In this document: positions 42,473 through 50,634 of the stretch, piece after piece | Position numbering within the stretch: the stretch's first letter is position 1 | Layout of the letters: every line of letters begins with the position of its first letter | Assembly: GCF_002646595.1 (NCBI RefSeq) | Contig: NZ_PDUD01000048.1 | Span: forward strand, 35,920-99,919 | DNA from: Flavilitoribacter nigricans DSM 23189 = NBRC 102662 | GTDB taxonomy: Bacteria; Bacteroidota; Bacteroidia; Chitinophagales; Saprospiraceae | DNA: 64,000 bases | Reading direction: 5' to 3' | Translations under genes and position numbers: made by a program | Notes under the pieces: model-generated | Seen by the model: only the letters and a program-made list of their open reading frames with translations | What the model was told of the DNA's origin: nothing | Database searches by the model: none

Positions 42473-43300
42473 CTACTCCGGAAACGCTTCTTTCGAACAT
42501 TCCGGGACGGCCAGGTAATGGTCAAAAAAGGTTTCCGGTTTCGTTATCTCTTCCACTTTGTTAAGTAACGCTCCTGAATTCTGCCCGTCTTCAAAATAAG
42601 AACGTATTAAAAAAGGATAATCTCCTCCCTCTTCCGGATCGAAAGCCGATGCCAGGCAGGACAGCATTTCCTTATCTTGAAAATAGCGTTCAATCAGAGG
42701 AATTTTGCCATAGGTTCTGACATAATGACGGGGAGGTTCTTCCGCAAAGGCATCATTGGTAAATTCATAATGATGATCGACACACTCAAACTCGTCCTTA
42801 TGATAAGGATCAGAAACACTAACCAACGTTTTCCGGGTTGAGGTACTGTGAAGTCTCCCGGAGGATGGTTCCCAGGGTTCGACCCAGTACACCCTCTACT
42901 TTCTAAATCGTGTTCTCCTTTTAACCCATCTTCATGCTGTGCCAACCAATCCAGGTAGATCGGTCTGGGGTTATCGAATAACTCTTTATCGAAAAAAGTC
43001 GATTCCAGAATGGAAAACCCCATATTTTCCCAGCTTTCTCCCTGGGCCAGATGCTTATCAACTTTGTCTTTCTTAAATAAGCGAAAATGGAAATCTTTAC
43101 CGTTTGGAATGATGGCAAAAAAAGCGGTTACCTCCTGTCCGTAGGGGAAGGCCAGAGCGACGCAGGGAACGGGATCCTGTGCTGGTTAGTGGATCTCCTC
43201 CATAAAATGCATGAATCCCTGCTGTATGGGATTCCAAATACAGAATAAGCCATGGCCCAGCAAACTGGCATTAAATTTGTCGGCATAGATCTAAAAGCCG
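42473..43300 (-). pseudogene. frameshifted and nonsense-mutated gene of unknown family
   Basis: One reading frame on the minus strand is coding-like from about 43300 (IYADKFNASLLGHGLFCIWN; FAIIPNGKDFHFRLFKKDKV; MGFSILESTFFDKELFDNPR) but carries stops at 43291-43293 and 43186-43188. Near 42893-42910 the coding frame switches by one base to YWVEPWEPSSGRLHSTSTRK ... DHHYEFTNDAFAEEPPRHYV and runs to 42473. The pieces read as one protein of about 270 residues with at least three lesions. I do not recognise the family. Confidence 0.65.
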
Positions 43301-43306
43301 AAGACC

Positions 43307-43693
43307 GTGACCAAAGCCTGGTTTACCCATATCATCCAACATTATCCCAAAGCCTATTATCACTGTTTATACCAGTTTAAGGATCTTTACCCTAAAGACT
43401 GGAAGCCCCAAATGCGAAACGCTGATCAACTCATTACCTTCTTCGCCGCACAGCAGATCACCATAAAGCTGGTCACGGAGTTTGATAATTACCTGGAAGC
43501 GTTAAAATATGGATTCGAGATAACCAGCGAGCTCGGCCCCTACGAATTACAGAGTGGTTTTCAGTTTGAAAAAGAGCACTACGCCAAATGGGCCGCCTTA
43601 GAGTTTGCCTTTTTTGTACTCAATTTTCAGAAACGGCAGCGTGAAAAAGCTAAGCCCAGGAAGTCCCACGGTGTTACACGGTATAAAAGATAG
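43307..43693 (+). CDS. hypothetical protein, possibly 5'-truncated
   Basis: A 128-aa frame with protein-like composition (FTHIIQHYPKAYYHCLYQFK; TFFAAQQITIKLVTEFDNYL; FALEFAFFVLNFQ-like WAALEFAFFVLNFQKRQRE). The first possible start is GTG 43307 and a stop lies only 15 bp upstream, so the original N-terminus may be lost. It faces the pseudogene across about 10 bp and ends exactly where a terminal-inverted-repeat element begins. No family recognised. Confidence 0.5.
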   Translation: MTKAWFTHIIQHYPKAYYHCLYQFKDLYPKDWKPQMRNADQLITFFAAQQITIKLVTEFDNYLEALKYGFEITSELGPYELQSGFQFEKEHYAKWAALEFAFFVLNFQKRQREKAKPRKSHGVTRYKR

Positions 43694-43933
43694 TTCTTTG
43701 CCAAAAGTAGGGTGCAATTATGATTTGGAATAGTTTCGAGTGGAGGGCTAAATGGTCATTTTGTCCCGACTCATTGAGTGCGGGATGTCGCTGCACTCCA
43801 TTTTATGGCTTTATGGTTACACGGTTTTATGGCTGGGGGTGAGGCACCAACCGCATAGCCATTCAGTCATCCCAACGTTGGTGGGTAGCCCTTATCAAAT
43901 CATCATTATCGTTACAGTAAATCTGGCCAAGAA
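43694..43933. repeat. terminal-inverted-repeat element, copy A (240 bp)
   Basis: It begins TTCTTTGCCAAAAGTAG and ends with the near reverse complement GTAAATCTGGCCAAGAA. Inside are GACTCATTGAGTGCGGGATG and ATGGCT-type words. Related copies lie at 50414-50591 and 55136-55348. It starts directly after the stop codon of the 43307 gene. It is non-coding and MITE-like. Confidence 0.75.
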
Positions 43934-44354
43934 TTATTACACTGTCAAATAATTAAACCAACATTCTTTGTGTTTCATAGCTTCATTTTTTATGCTATTT
44001 TTTTCCATGAAGCCATGAAACAATGGAGCTTCGAATCGCCGCTTGGTGAGCAGTTCCCATAAAATTTTGCTACTCTATTTGCCCTCCCCTATTTGCCGAT
44101 CCTCACTCTACCAGGCTTTTACCCTTTCCCGACATTCACAAAAAAGCTATATTTGTAATTGTATTTCCTACCGGTCACCAATTTTGCCGGTAGTCGATCA
44201 TCTCCCACTCATCTTAAGGTTAGCTATAAACCAAGCTATCCGGCCAGCGCTGGAATGCAGTAGCAAGTCATCAGTTGCAGAATGCTTTAATGATGATCTT
44301 GTCCTACTAAAACTGCAGTCCCGCTGCAACGGATAGCACAAATAGCTAATCCAG
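43934..44354. promoter_or_regulatory. region upstream of the sigma factor
   Basis: No gene is seen. TTTCATAGCTTCA (43973-43985) pairs with TGAAGCCATGAAA (44008-44020), giving a long stem-loop. TATATTTG at 44149-44156 matches the Bacteroidota -7 box TAnnTTTG, about 200 bp before the sigma factor start. No matching -33 box is obvious. Confidence 0.35.
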
Positions 44355-45197
44355 ATGCGACACCTTACCATCTTCCCTGCCATCCCGCAGGCCTCCCGTT
44401 CCCTCGAAAGTTATCTGAGTGAACTCAATAATATTCCCTTGATCACCGCCGAAGAAGAGATCCGGCTGGCCCGGCGTATTCGGGCGGGCGATGAGCAGGC
44501 GCTGGCGCTGCTCGTCCGGGCCAATTTGCGTTTTGTGGTCTCGGTGGCCAAGCAGTACCAAAATGCCTACATCCCGTTGATGGACCTGATCAGTGAAGGG
44601 AATATCGGATTGGTAGAAGCCGCCCGGCGCTTCGATGAAACCAGAGGATTTAAATTTATTTCCTTTGCCGTGTGGTGGATCCGGAAATCGATCCTGGAAG
44701 CGATCCGGGAGAAGAGCCGCCTGGTACGATTGCCGGGCAATAAATTGCAGCAGTTGAGCCGGGTGCGGTCCGCGATGACGTCTTTGGAGCAAACCCTGGA
44801 GCGGGAACCCACCTTAGAAGAACTAGCTGAGCCCCTGGAATTAGGTGCAGCCGAACTGCGTGATCTACTGGAACTGATGCCGCGACGAGTATCGCTTCAT
44901 ACTCCTCTTGAAACCGGGGAGCCCCCTACCCTACTGGAAACGCTGGTTGAAATGAACACCACTGCCCCGGACCAGTCGCTGGCAGAAACAACATCGCAGC
45001 GCATAGCCGTAGATCAATTACTGGCCGGTCTGTCGAAGCGAGAGCAGCGCATTTTACGACTGCGTTTTGGTCTGGCGGGAGATCCGTCGGAAGAATGGAT
45101 GAGTTATGAGGAGATCGGGAAGCGAGTGGGTTTGTGCGCGGAGCGGGTCCGGTTGTTGAAAAATCGGGCTTTGTTGAAGTTGCGGATGATGGGTTGA
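44355..45197 (+). CDS. RpoD/SigA-like sigma-70 family factor, divergent paralogue
   Basis: The 280-aa protein has region 1.2/2.1 (SLESYLSELNNIPLITAEEE), the region 2 core (NLRFVVSVAKQYQNAYIPLM, FDETRGFKFISFAVWWIRKS), region 3 (REPTLEELAEPLELGAAELR) and a region 4 HTH (LSKREQRILRLRFGLAGDPS, YEEIGKRVGLCAERVRLLKN). The region 4 recognition helix CAERVRLLKN differs from the usual TRERVRQIKE of primary factors. It is therefore probably a stationary-phase or accessory sigma. It stands alone in the accessory region, with its promoter candidate near 44149. Confidence 0.9.
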   Translation: MRHLTIFPAIPQASRSLESYLSELNNIPLITAEEEIRLARRIRAGDEQALALLVRANLRFVVSVAKQYQNAYIPLMDLISEGNIGLVEAARRFDETRGFKFISFAVWWIRKSILEAIREKSRLVRLPGNKLQQLSRVRSAMTSLEQTLEREPTLEELAEPLELGAAELRDLLELMPRRVSLHTPLETGEPPTLLETLVEMNTTAPDQSLAETTSQRIAVDQLLAGLSKREQRILRLRFGLAGDPSEEWMSYEEIGKRVGLCAERVRLLKNRALLKLRMMG

Positions 45198-46126
45198 TGA
45201 TTTGATGTTGTGATTGATGGTCGGATGGCTTGATTGTCGGATGGTTGGCTGGTGGGAGGTGCCCAAGATTGACATGGTGGTATGGGCTGGAATGCGATAC
45301 CCGCATTCTATTTTTGCTGTGAGATGGTTATTGTGGAATACCAAGTTTTGGTAAGAATCACATTAGATATTTTTTTGCTTTACAAGATTGTAAAGAACGG
45401 CGCAAAATGATAGGACAATCATCATCTCAATCTCTGGTTTTTCATGGTGGCATCCTCAGAAACGCTTCTAAAATCCTCCGCTTCGCAGTTTTTTTTAAGA
45501 AAACTCACATATTATTAAATATCTTAATTAATTAAAAATTCTCTTGATTATCAGTATAAAATTATTAAATAACAACGTGTACATTTTACAATCCAAATAT
45601 TGTTCCTAAAAAAAAGGGAGCGTGGCGAAGGCGACGGTCAAAACTTGACAAAAAGAATTATTGTGTCCAACTTTGGTAGTGTTAAATGTAGTCATGATTT
45701 GGAGGCTCAGTCATAGGTGTAGAACGACTATAATTGCTCTTAAAATTCGCCATAATAAGGGCGAAATTTAAAATCCAGTATGATGAAAATATCCCGCACC
45801 GGTTTGATGCTGAACACCACCTACTTTTCCTTTGGCAATTCCTGTTGCCGGTATATACTACACGACATTTGGTTTTCCTTACTCGTCGGGACAGATTGTG
45901 CATTTGGATCGGCATCATCCCTTATTTATCCAGGTAATCCATCCGGGCCATCAATAAAATCCGGTGAATCCGGGTATACATACGATGTAATTTCATTTTC
46001 CATAAGTCTTATTGATCCGAGTCTGCCGGAGCGGGCTCGGATCTTTTTGGCTTATGGATAGCTGGTTAAATGGGTAATTCGGAATTCCTTGAGTTAATAA
46101 CCTAGTAAATAAATAGTCAAGTTGAT
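45198..46126. other. 930-bp region without a confident gene
   Basis: Left end: GATGGTTGGAT-type low-complexity DNA (45195-45265). The middle is AT-rich. Frames of 60-90 codons around 45680-46060 overlap on both strands and look like chance. TTGACA lies at 45643. A plus-strand terminator-like hairpin ends the region (separate entry), so a small transcript, possibly non-coding, is conceivable between about 45650 and 46045. Confidence 0.4.
46014..46048 (+). terminator. rho-independent terminator
   Basis: GATCCGAG (46014-46021) and CTCGGATC (46036-46043) form an 8-bp stem followed at once by TTTTT. It points to the plus strand, but no credible gene ends just upstream of it. Confidence 0.7.
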
Positions 46127-47170
46127 ATGGAAGATGAAAAAAACACCAGGACCTTTTACGAACGAACTTTTGGCTGGTTGCCAAAAATACCGTTGAACCG
46201 AAAAGCAACCGAAACTCCGGATTCGGATCTGGCATTTGAGTCCACTAGCGGAGCGGAGGTGGTAAAGAACCCAGCACAGCGGCAGAAGAGCAAAAAGCCA
46301 TGGTGGATAAAAGCACTGCGGCTGCTGGTAGTGACGCTCTTGGTGTTGGGAGTGAAGTTCTATTTCTGGGGAGGGACGCCGGTGGATGCAGCATACGAAA
46401 TGAAAATGGTCAACGATCCGGACGTACTGGCGGAAGGGTCGGCATGCGACCTTTTCCGGGAATTGAAGGCGCAGCAGTCCGCCTTGTTGGATACCCCCGG
46501 CGAAAAAATCCTGTATCATACGGATACGGTGGCGGAAAATGGGGTGCGCACCACCATGGAGATCAAAACTACAGTCGGCAAAGGCGTGCGACTGGGCAAC
46601 GCCGCCGATGTGAACCTCGATGACCTGATCCATTTTGAGATACTGACCCAACAACAGGCGAGGCTGGTATTTTCGGACGGAACCTGCGATGTCTATGATC
46701 TGGGTGGCGTACTGCGCTTAGTCCAGGAAAAAGACAAGTGCCATTTGTTCCAGGCAATCACCCAGGATGGGGTGACTTATGAGTACTTCAACATCATGTA
46801 TACGGAATCGTTTGAGAAGATCAAATGCGAGGAAGGGACCTTCTACCGGGCGCGTTTAAGTATCTCCAAGGCGAAGTGCCCGGCGGGAAATAGCCTGGTG
46901 AATTGTGGTACGGATTTTTTTAGCCGGCATGTCTACAATAAGTTGCGCAAGCAACTGGAGTTTATGGATCCGAATGTGGATTATAAATATCGGCGCGAGT
47001 ATGAACTGTATCCTTGTAAATGCGTGGGAGCGGAAGATAGTCCCGCCGTAAACGCCGACCAAATACGATTGGATCCGGAGGCTCCCACCACGATCGTGAT
47101 CAATGAAGAGACGGACCTGGAGGCCCTATTCGAGGGGATGGTTTTGGATACTATTGAGGGCGAACGGTAG
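46127..47170 (+). CDS. single-pass membrane protein with Cys-rich outer domain, paralogue 1
   Basis: 347 aa: a cytosolic basic N-terminus, one membrane helix (about 62-78, ALRLLVVTLLVLGVKFYFW), then a large outer domain. The C-terminal ~180 residues align with the protein at 50635: RLVFSDGTCDVYDLGGVLRL / RLIYDNGACEIFDTEDLMYN, then YTESFEKIKC / YIESFEKINC, a VYNKLRKQLEFMDPNVDYKYR-like end and conserved Cys throughout. No known family. Paralogy in one small region suggests duplication, perhaps surface-exposed. A GGATGGTT repeat begins just after the stop. Confidence 0.7.
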   Translation: MEDEKNTRTFYERTFGWLPKIPLNRKATETPDSDLAFESTSGAEVVKNPAQRQKSKKPWWIKALRLLVVTLLVLGVKFYFWGGTPVDAAYEMKMVNDPDVLAEGSACDLFRELKAQQSALLDTPGEKILYHTDTVAENGVRTTMEIKTTVGKGVRLGNAADVNLDDLIHFEILTQQQARLVFSDGTCDVYDLGGVLRLVQEKDKCHLFQAITQDGVTYEYFNIMYTESFEKIKCEEGTFYRARLSISKAKCPAGNSLVNCGTDFFSRHVYNKLRKQLEFMDPNVDYKYRREYELYPCKCVGAEDSPAVNADQIRLDPEAPTTIVINEETDLEALFEGMVLDTIEGER

Positions 47171-47358
47171 AAGGGCTTTCCGGTGTTGGATGGCTTCTAT
47201 GGGTCGATGGCTGGATGGCTCGATGGTTGGATGGTTGGATGGTTATATTGTTTTATTGTCATATTGTTGAATGGCATGGCTGGATGGTTATATTGCTTTA
47301 TTGTTGGATAAACTGTTTACTTACGACTTATAGACTTTCTGACTTACGACTAAAAGTC

Positions 47359-47406
47359 ATCCGATACTCGATGGGAGTGATCCCGGGTTCGATTCCCGGG
47401 TCGGAT
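47359..47406 (+). other. tRNA-like fragment (acceptor stem plus T-arm only)
   Basis: ATCCGAT (47359-47365) pairs with GTCGGAT (47400-47406) as a 7-bp acceptor stem, with one G-U. A perfect T-arm (CCGGG-TTCGATT-CCCGG) fills 47383-47399. Only 17 nt lie between the 5' acceptor strand and the T-arm, able to form one small hairpin (ACT/AGT), so a D-arm or anticodon arm is missing. It may be a tRNA relic left by recombination or an attachment-site remnant. It is not a functional tRNA by standard criteria. Confidence 0.5.
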
Positions 47407-47560
47407 CGAGACCGTCGGCGACGGATACCAGGTTGCGATGTGGTAATATTGTGATGTGGTGATGTCCTGATTTTATAAGTTTTTTTTCATTTTTTCTTAG
47501 CTACCCTTGAGTGATTCGGGAGAAGGGGCGGCATGGGCTTGCTGTGCCGCCACCTTTTTT

Positions 47561-47650
47561 GGACCGGGAGGGTTGTCTGGACCGGGAGGGTTGTCTGGAC
47601 CGGGATGGCCAGGATGGTTGGATGGCCAGGATGGTTGGATGGCCAGGATG
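47561..47650. repeat. tandem repeats of 18 and 17 bp
   Basis: GGACCGGGAGGGTTGTCT occurs twice and a third partial copy turns into GGATGGTTGGATGGCCA units repeated two to three times. The array is perfect enough to be recent. Confidence 0.8.
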
Positions 47651-47786
47651 TTCTCTTTGAAATTTTGATGACTCTGCGCGCTCTTTCTGCAGTTTGCTTT
47701 CAAACCAATTTTGATCATGGCAATTGTTGCTGCTCTTGTATTGTCCAAGGGTTAGCAGGTATTCTAATGCCCTAAAATGAAAGAAG

Positions 47787-49331
47787 ATGAAACATTTGAA
47801 TTGCTCTACAAAAAGATTTACGGAATATTATCTGGATGTGCACAAGAGTATGCTGCTGCTTGAAGATTTTACCTTTAGGTATAATCAGGACAAGCCATTG
47901 CGGAAACAATTGCGGGCCGGTCACCTAACTTTAATGCACCGATTACTGAATATTCAGCGGATCGTCCTGTGGAAACAGCAATCGGGCAGAAGACCATTGA
48001 GTCCCGGTACTCCCCTACCCTATTTATCAGCCAATAATGTGTATTTAGGAATAAAAATAAATGTAAGCGGCCGCACCATACAGAACCTGCGGCAGCGGTT
48101 GCAGGAAGCGGGACTGGTCCTGGACGAGGTCTGGCACGGCAGTAAGGCCAATTACGAGATGCGATTGAACCCCGAAGTGATCTTTCTGGGTCGTCGGGGA
48201 GATCGGCGGAACTGGATCTCCCTTTTTGAGGGTAAAGCAATGACCGTTGAGGTGAGTATAGCCGAAAAAGGTCACCAGTATTCCGGAGCAACCAACATAA
48301 CAGATGGCGATCAACAAAAAACGGAAGATCTGGAGCAACAGATTACCGATGCTACTGAAGTGTGGAAAACCACCGCTACACCTGTGGAAATCCCCCTGGA
48401 ACCGGCCATTCAACAGCGTGCCCATCACCCCTCTTATGAGGAAAAAATTACGGTTTTTTCCGAAAATCTTTCGTCCAAATGTACCCTGTCCCTACAGGAT
48501 ACTAATCAATTAAATCAATTAGAGATCGATCGATGTGGAAAAGGTGCTGGTACCGATGTCGATCGGGCCGGTGGCCAGCGTCGTATTTTTTTGACTGGTT
48601 ACGAGACCGACAGCGACGAGCACAGAAAGCCCCCCCGGGTTGCGCGGCGCCCCCCCGTGGGTGAGGAACGAGGAGTGAGAGATGAGGAAGGAGAAGTGAG
48701 GAATGAGGAGAGCGGAAGATTTGGTGATGGGGTGAAGGGTGATTTGGTGATTGGGAGGGGTCAGGGCGCAGGGCGCGGGGAGCATTGTATTCCGGAAACA
48801 TTCGGGGGAGTGGTAGCTGGGCTGCCGGATAAGTTGGGGCGGCGGATCTTCCGGGAAGTGTCCAAGGTGTGGGAAGTGGCTCTGGAAGAGCTGTATGCCG
48901 GGGAATGGATCGCCAATACGGAGCGGGAACGAGCCATGGCCCGAATGGCGGAGTACTATGTGCATGCCTTGCCGGCGCGCTATGCAGCGGGTACGACCGA
49001 GATCTGCGAGCGGATCCGGCTGGTGCGTAAGTGGATCGACCGGGGGCGACAAGCAGGGCAGGAACGCTGGGTGCCGATACCGAGTGTGTACTTCGATTAT
49101 CGGAATACCCGGGGATTTGGCCGGACGAAGGCGTGGTTTAAAAAGCATATAGCCAAGCGACGGGAGATTGGAGACAATATCGCAGTGGCCAAAGCAGTGG
49201 GAAGGTATCAGCGATGCTGTAAGGAGCATTCCGATGCTGAAGGACCGATGGCAGTTTATCAAAAATTGGTGACTCAATTGGAAGGGCACGGTGAGGAAAT
49301 CGTACAACGATTTCACCATGCGGTGAAGTAA
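47787..49331 (+). CDS. winged-helix protein with a low-complexity linker, replication-initiator-like
   Basis: The 514-aa protein's N-terminal ~140 residues look like a winged helix (KSMLLLEDFTFRYNQDKPLR, YLGIKINVSGRTIQNLRQRL, AGLVLDEVWHGSKANYEMRL), the pattern of plasmid or phage replication/helper proteins. The C-terminal third is helical and basic (RAMARMAEYYVHALPARYAA, RLVRKWIDRGRQAGQERW, RTKAWFKKHIAKRREI). Between lies a linker (about 290-345) encoded by GAGGAATGAGGAGTGAG-type microsatellite DNA (VGEERGVRDEEGEVRNEESG). The replication role is inference from fold pattern and neighbours. Confidence 0.5.
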   Translation: MKHLNCSTKRFTEYYLDVHKSMLLLEDFTFRYNQDKPLRKQLRAGHLTLMHRLLNIQRIVLWKQQSGRRPLSPGTPLPYLSANNVYLGIKINVSGRTIQNLRQRLQEAGLVLDEVWHGSKANYEMRLNPEVIFLGRRGDRRNWISLFEGKAMTVEVSIAEKGHQYSGATNITDGDQQKTEDLEQQITDATEVWKTTATPVEIPLEPAIQQRAHHPSYEEKITVFSENLSSKCTLSLQDTNQLNQLEIDRCGKGAGTDVDRAGGQRRIFLTGYETDSDEHRKPPRVARRPPVGEERGVRDEEGEVRNEESGRFGDGVKGDLVIGRGQGAGRGEHCIPETFGGVVAGLPDKLGRRIFREVSKVWEVALEELYAGEWIANTERERAMARMAEYYVHALPARYAAGTTEICERIRLVRKWIDRGRQAGQERWVPIPSVYFDYRNTRGFGRTKAWFKKHIAKRREIGDNIAVAKAVGRYQRCCKEHSDAEGPMAVYQKLVTQLEGHGEEIVQRFHHAVK

Positions 49332-49358
49332 TGGCAATTCAAAAATAAATTTAACAAG

Positions 49359-49604
49359 ATGAACAACCGTAGAAAGAAAAAACCAGCGAGCGAATGCAGG
49401 GGTCGGTTCAAGCTGGTCATCTTTTTCAAGGATCACCGACTGCAACAAGGATTTACCATATTCAGTAAAGTGGGCCAAGATGTCCGCGGAATATCTTTAA
49501 AGCGATTTAAAAACCTGGTGTTGAAGGGAAAATTTGCCGGTCGGGTGAAATGGGCCGGAATTTATGAATCGGGACAAAACGTTTGGCAGTGGCGGTGTCC
49601 TTAA
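49359..49604 (+). CDS. small basic protein, 81 aa
   Basis: An 81-aa Lys/Arg-rich protein (RGRFKLVIFFKDHRLQQGFT, SLKRFKNLVLKGKFAGRVKW, IYESGQNVWQWRCP) starting 27 bp after the winged-helix gene, probably co-transcribed. Alternating strands and basic residues suggest nucleic-acid binding. Family not recognised. Confidence 0.5.
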   Translation: MNNRRKKKPASECRGRFKLVIFFKDHRLQQGFTIFSKVGQDVRGISLKRFKNLVLKGKFAGRVKWAGIYESGQNVWQWRCP

Positions 49605-49686
49605 CGAGGGCAAACGAGTGAAAATAACGCCCCAGGTCCATTAGAAATGCAACAACTGATTCAATAACCTAAAAATCATTTTACCA

Positions 49687-49989
49687 ATGCAAAAGCAAAA
49701 GCAATTGATCGAACTAAAAACTCCACTGAAGGACGGATGGACTTTTCAAATAATCATGGGGAGGAAAATAAAAACTTCAAGTTCGGATACGTTTGAAGAA
49801 CTTGAAGACCAATCTATTGACTCCGATACATTTTTCGATATCCATCGCGGTGTGCACGCATTCTGGAAAGCCACCGGATCTTTACCCGAAAAGGGAGACA
49901 TTATCTCAGATCCTCTAGATAATTCAACCGTGTACGAGCGGTGGATCTGGCTGAAAGATCAAACGGTGGTATTTTTTTTGAGTATTTAG
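49687..49989 (+). CDS. small acidic hypothetical protein, 100 aa
   Basis: A 100-aa soluble protein (LKTPLKDGWTFQIIMGRKIK, DTFEELEDQSIDSDTFFDIH, VYERWIWLKDQTVVFFLSI) 82 bp after the 81-aa gene. It seems complete and is not a known family. It ends about 150 bp before a strong terminator. Confidence 0.5.
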   Translation: MQKQKQLIELKTPLKDGWTFQIIMGRKIKTSSSDTFEELEDQSIDSDTFFDIHRGVHAFWKATGSLPEKGDIISDPLDNSTVYERWIWLKDQTVVFFLSI

Positions 49990-50003
49990 GCTGAATCAAT
50001 TCA

Positions 50004-50120
50004 TTGCTTAACCAATTCAGGACTTACATTGGAAAAGTAGGAAACCTGGAAGATAGAATAGATAAAGCCGTAAAAGTGGATGAGGAGAAAACCGAAATCC
50101 TTACTTTTGCGCTCAATTAG
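50004..50120 (+). CDS. possible 38-aa peptide or relic
   Basis: From a TTG at 50004 the frame reads (M)LNQFRTYIGKVGNLEDRI then DKAVKVDEEKTEILTFALN and stops, with protein-like codon use but no good ribosome binding site. It may be the end of a lost gene. It ends 20 bp before the terminator. Confidence 0.25.
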   Translation: MLNQFRTYIGKVGNLEDRIDKAVKVDEEKTEILTFALN

Positions 50121-50139
50121 TATCAGTAAATTTTGGAAA

Positions 50140-50175
50140 GGGTGGAAGGGAAATTCTTCCACCCTTCCTTTTATT
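50140..50175 (+). terminator. rho-independent terminator
   Basis: GGGTGGAAG (50140-50148) and CTTCCACCC (50156-50164) form a 9-bp stem with a 7-nt loop, followed by TTCCTTTTATT. It closes the 47787-50120 gene set. The region 50176-50413 beyond it shows no gene. Confidence 0.8.
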
Positions 50176-50413
50176 ATAAAGACACATAATTTAGAAAACA
50201 GGCTTTTAGAGCGGTTTGGAATTTTTGTTGGAATACCCTTCTGTTTTGGCATGATTTTAAAACAACATTTCTTATAAATAACAAAACCAGTATATAATTC
50301 CGGTTTTTTAGGTCTGGGGTTGGTGGAAGGCTAAGAATTTTGCAGTTTGATAAATAGTTTCCAACTTTAACGGCAAGCAAACAGGCAGGTTAGTAGCGTT
50401 GCATTTTTATAAG

Positions 50414-50591
50414 TTCTTTGCCAAAAGTAGCGTAACCATCATGAGTTGGAAGACTTTTGAAGGGGGGCTAAATGGTCATGGCTTCGATGGCTGAATCAGT
50501 GCCAACCATATAGCCATACCAGCCATCCGACCATCCCAACGCTTGTTGGTAGACCTCCGCAAATCATGGTTACCATAAATTTGCCCAAGAA
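50414..50591. repeat. terminal-inverted-repeat element, copy B (178 bp)
   Basis: It starts TTCTTTGCCAAAAGTAGCG and ends TAAATTTGCCCAAGAA; with flanks AAG/CTT the ends form a longer palindrome. It shares GGGGGGCTAAATGGTCAT and ATAGCCAT words with copy A but lacks the GACTCATTGAGT segment. It lies 43 bp before the Cys-rich membrane protein gene. Confidence 0.7.
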
Positions 50592-50634
50592 CTTAATATT
50601 ATAGAGCAAAGACAAACTGCCGGATAAACATTGG

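Larger units (their letters stand above)
47171..47786. other. repeat-rich 615-bp gap
   Basis: It contains GGATGGTTGGATGGTT-type arrays (about 47198-47300), ACTTACGACT words related to the cus intercistronic repeats (47325-47352), the tRNA-like fragment at 47359-47406, and an 18-bp tandem repeat with a 17-bp variant at 47561-47650. No coding frame is convincing. Confidence 0.55.

Noticed and set aside
45682..46061. Several overlapping frames of 60-90 codons on both strands
   Set aside because: They overlap each other, lack start signals and have no recognisable protein pattern.
50001..50252. 83-codon minus-strand frame
   Set aside because: It runs through the terminator hairpin at 50140-50175; the opposite strand has a better coding-like peptide.
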